From JAHDFB01 sp964607315 (lineage in GTDB: Bacteria > Bacteroidota > Bacteroidia > Chitinophagales > Saprospiraceae): 7,074 nt of DNA. The position numbers and the translations under genes are program-made. Every line of letters begins with the position of its first letter. Positions within the stretch are counted from its first letter, which is position 1. The notes under the pieces were generated by a model. That model had not been told where the DNA came from. It saw only the letters and a program-made list of their open reading frames with translations, and ran no database searches. The stretch is taken from positions 1 to 7,074 of the forward strand of contig CAZSKA010000207.1 in NCBI GenBank assembly GCA_964607315.1. Reading direction: 5' to 3'. Of the stretch, positions 6,144-7,074 are shown in pieces.

Positions 6144-7074
6144 TTATTTGAGATCATTTAGTCGCACATAGGCAATTTGCAACCCATGATAAATCTGTGC
6201 ATTTAAGCTATCAAAATTTTCTTCTATAATATCTAAGTCTTCTTTAGAATCTACATAATCGATAATTTTGGCGTTTGAAACTTCTGATTCATAGATTGGA
6301 ATGGAATTTAAAACTGAGTTTGATTTAGGCATATCTAAGGCGTCATTGGTAAGATAATTAGCCTCGACAAGTGCATTGCCAGAAATTTTAAAACTTATTT
6401 CGGGTTTAGATAAATCAATATTTCTCATTGCAGATGGAGGTAAACCAGCTAATGTCCATCCAGAAAAAGTGCTTCTGAACTCTTGAGGAATTGTTAATGT
6501 AACCATATCTCCTTTTTCACAAACTTTGTAAAATGATGTCAAAGTTGAATATGTCTCAGTACCCAATTTTATGTTAATAGGTTTAATATCATCAATTTGT
6601 TGCCTAACATCAAGTACCACATGATTTTTTGAAGTTTCATTATGAGTTAATACAACAGAAAATGTTATACTTTCTATTTCGGGATAAAAATTTGATGCAC
6701 CTTTTGGAACCATAATTAATTTGGCTTTGGTCCAAGCTGGTGGGTTTGATAGTACATTACAATCTTTGTTTGTTTCTATATTTAAAACCTTGCTCATCAG
6801 ATGATTGAATTCTGAAGATATAGTATTCTGCGATATTTTTCCTCCGTGACCTATTTCCCAAGAATAAATAGTTGGTGATTTATCCTCAAGACTTGGTGTA
6901 TAGAATTGATAAATAATACCATTCTTTCTAAGTAAACCTATTTCGTCGAAATGAATAGCCAAGCTTATATTTGAATTTACTGGAACTTCATTCTTTAGTT
7001 TAATTGAAGTGATTTTTAAATCCTTTATTTTGATATTTTCCTTATCAGGTGATACGAATATGTTATCGAAATGG
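6144..7074 (-). CDS. C-terminal part of an unrecognised protein with a possible InlB-like repeat
   Basis: The frame runs without a stop from the right edge (first complete codon CAT at 7073-7071) to TAA at 6144-6146, giving 309 visible residues. The N terminus lies outside the window. A TTG at 6962 in this frame is not a credible start, because the frame continues upstream through ISLAIHFDEIGLL. The visible part has no membrane segment. At about residues 170-240 the pattern SFYKVCEKGDMVTLTI, F-SGWTLAGLP, then ISFKISGNALVEANY resembles a divergent InlB B-repeat (the family rhythm of G-x-x-V-x-L, F-x-G-W, and a final V-x-A-N-Y). That assignment is tentative. Two cysteines (105, 185) are visible, and the C-terminal tail is acidic (SKEDLDIIEENFDSL). 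InlB-like repeats usually occur in secreted or surface proteins, so a surface role is plausible, but no function is assigned. Confidence 0.75.
   Translation of the reverse strand, partial: HFDNIFVSPDKENIKIKDLKITSIKLKNEVPVNSNISLAIHFDEIGLLRKNGIIYQFYTPSLEDKSPTIYSWEIGHGGKISQNTISSEFNHLMSKVLNIETNKDCNVLSNPPAWTKAKLIMVPKGASNFYPEIESITFSVVLTHNETSKNHVVLDVRQQIDDIKPINIKLGTETYSTLTSFYKVCEKGDMVTLTIPQEFRSTFSGWTLAGLPPSAMRNIDLSKPEISFKISGNALVEANYLTNDALDMPKSNSVLNSIPIYESEVSNAKIIDYVDSKEDLDIIEENFDSLNAQIYHGLQIAYVRLNDLK

Noticed and set aside
1..7074. CRISPR array, prophage genes, insertion sequence or defence system
   Set aside because: No spaced direct repeats, no transposase or integrase motifs, and no recognisable defence domains were found in any frame.

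Overview
The window looks like a chromosomal segment of a low-GC marine or environmental Bacteroidota, probably Flavobacteriia or a relative. The evidence is the large secreted Asp-box (BNR) propeller protein typical of that phylum, a lone peptidoglycan-binding lipoprotein domain of a type I associate with Bacteroidota OmpA-like proteins, the lack of strong Shine-Dalgarno sites, and two promoter candidates fitting the Bacteroidota pattern TTG-N18/19-TAnnTTTG. The lineage call is an inference from protein style; no rRNA is present.

Layout. Positions 142-424 hold three tRNA genes on the minus strand, transcribed in the order Tyr(GTA), Phe(GAA), Cys(GCA). The Cys gene folds imperfectly. Positions 425-954 contain no protein gene, but do hold a strong two-way terminator hairpin (635-666), a small dyad (709-726) and a candidate promoter. 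Three plus-strand genes follow: a DUF2071/YqjF-like protein (955-1665), a small lipoprotein with one peptidoglycan-binding domain (1751-2140), and a 1093-residue secreted Asp-box propeller protein (2402-5683) with its own promoter candidate and a textbook terminator (5710-5742). Positions 5743-6072 are non-coding and carry two GC-rich islands that stand out from the AT-rich surroundings and form imperfect palindromes, so they may be an interspersed repeat or a remnant of one. The last gene, on the minus strand, ends at 6144 with its own terminator (6073-6108). Its reading frame stays open to the right edge, so it is the C-terminal part of a longer protein that may carry an InlB-type repeat.

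The three plus-strand genes have separate intergenic gaps of 85 and 261 bases and unrelated apparent roles, so they do not look like one pathway. Two of them are export-linked (lipoprotein and secreted propeller). I see no defence system, phage module, CRISPR array or intact mobile element. The items most worth following up are the atypical tRNA cluster, the GC-rich islands, and the partial C-terminal gene.
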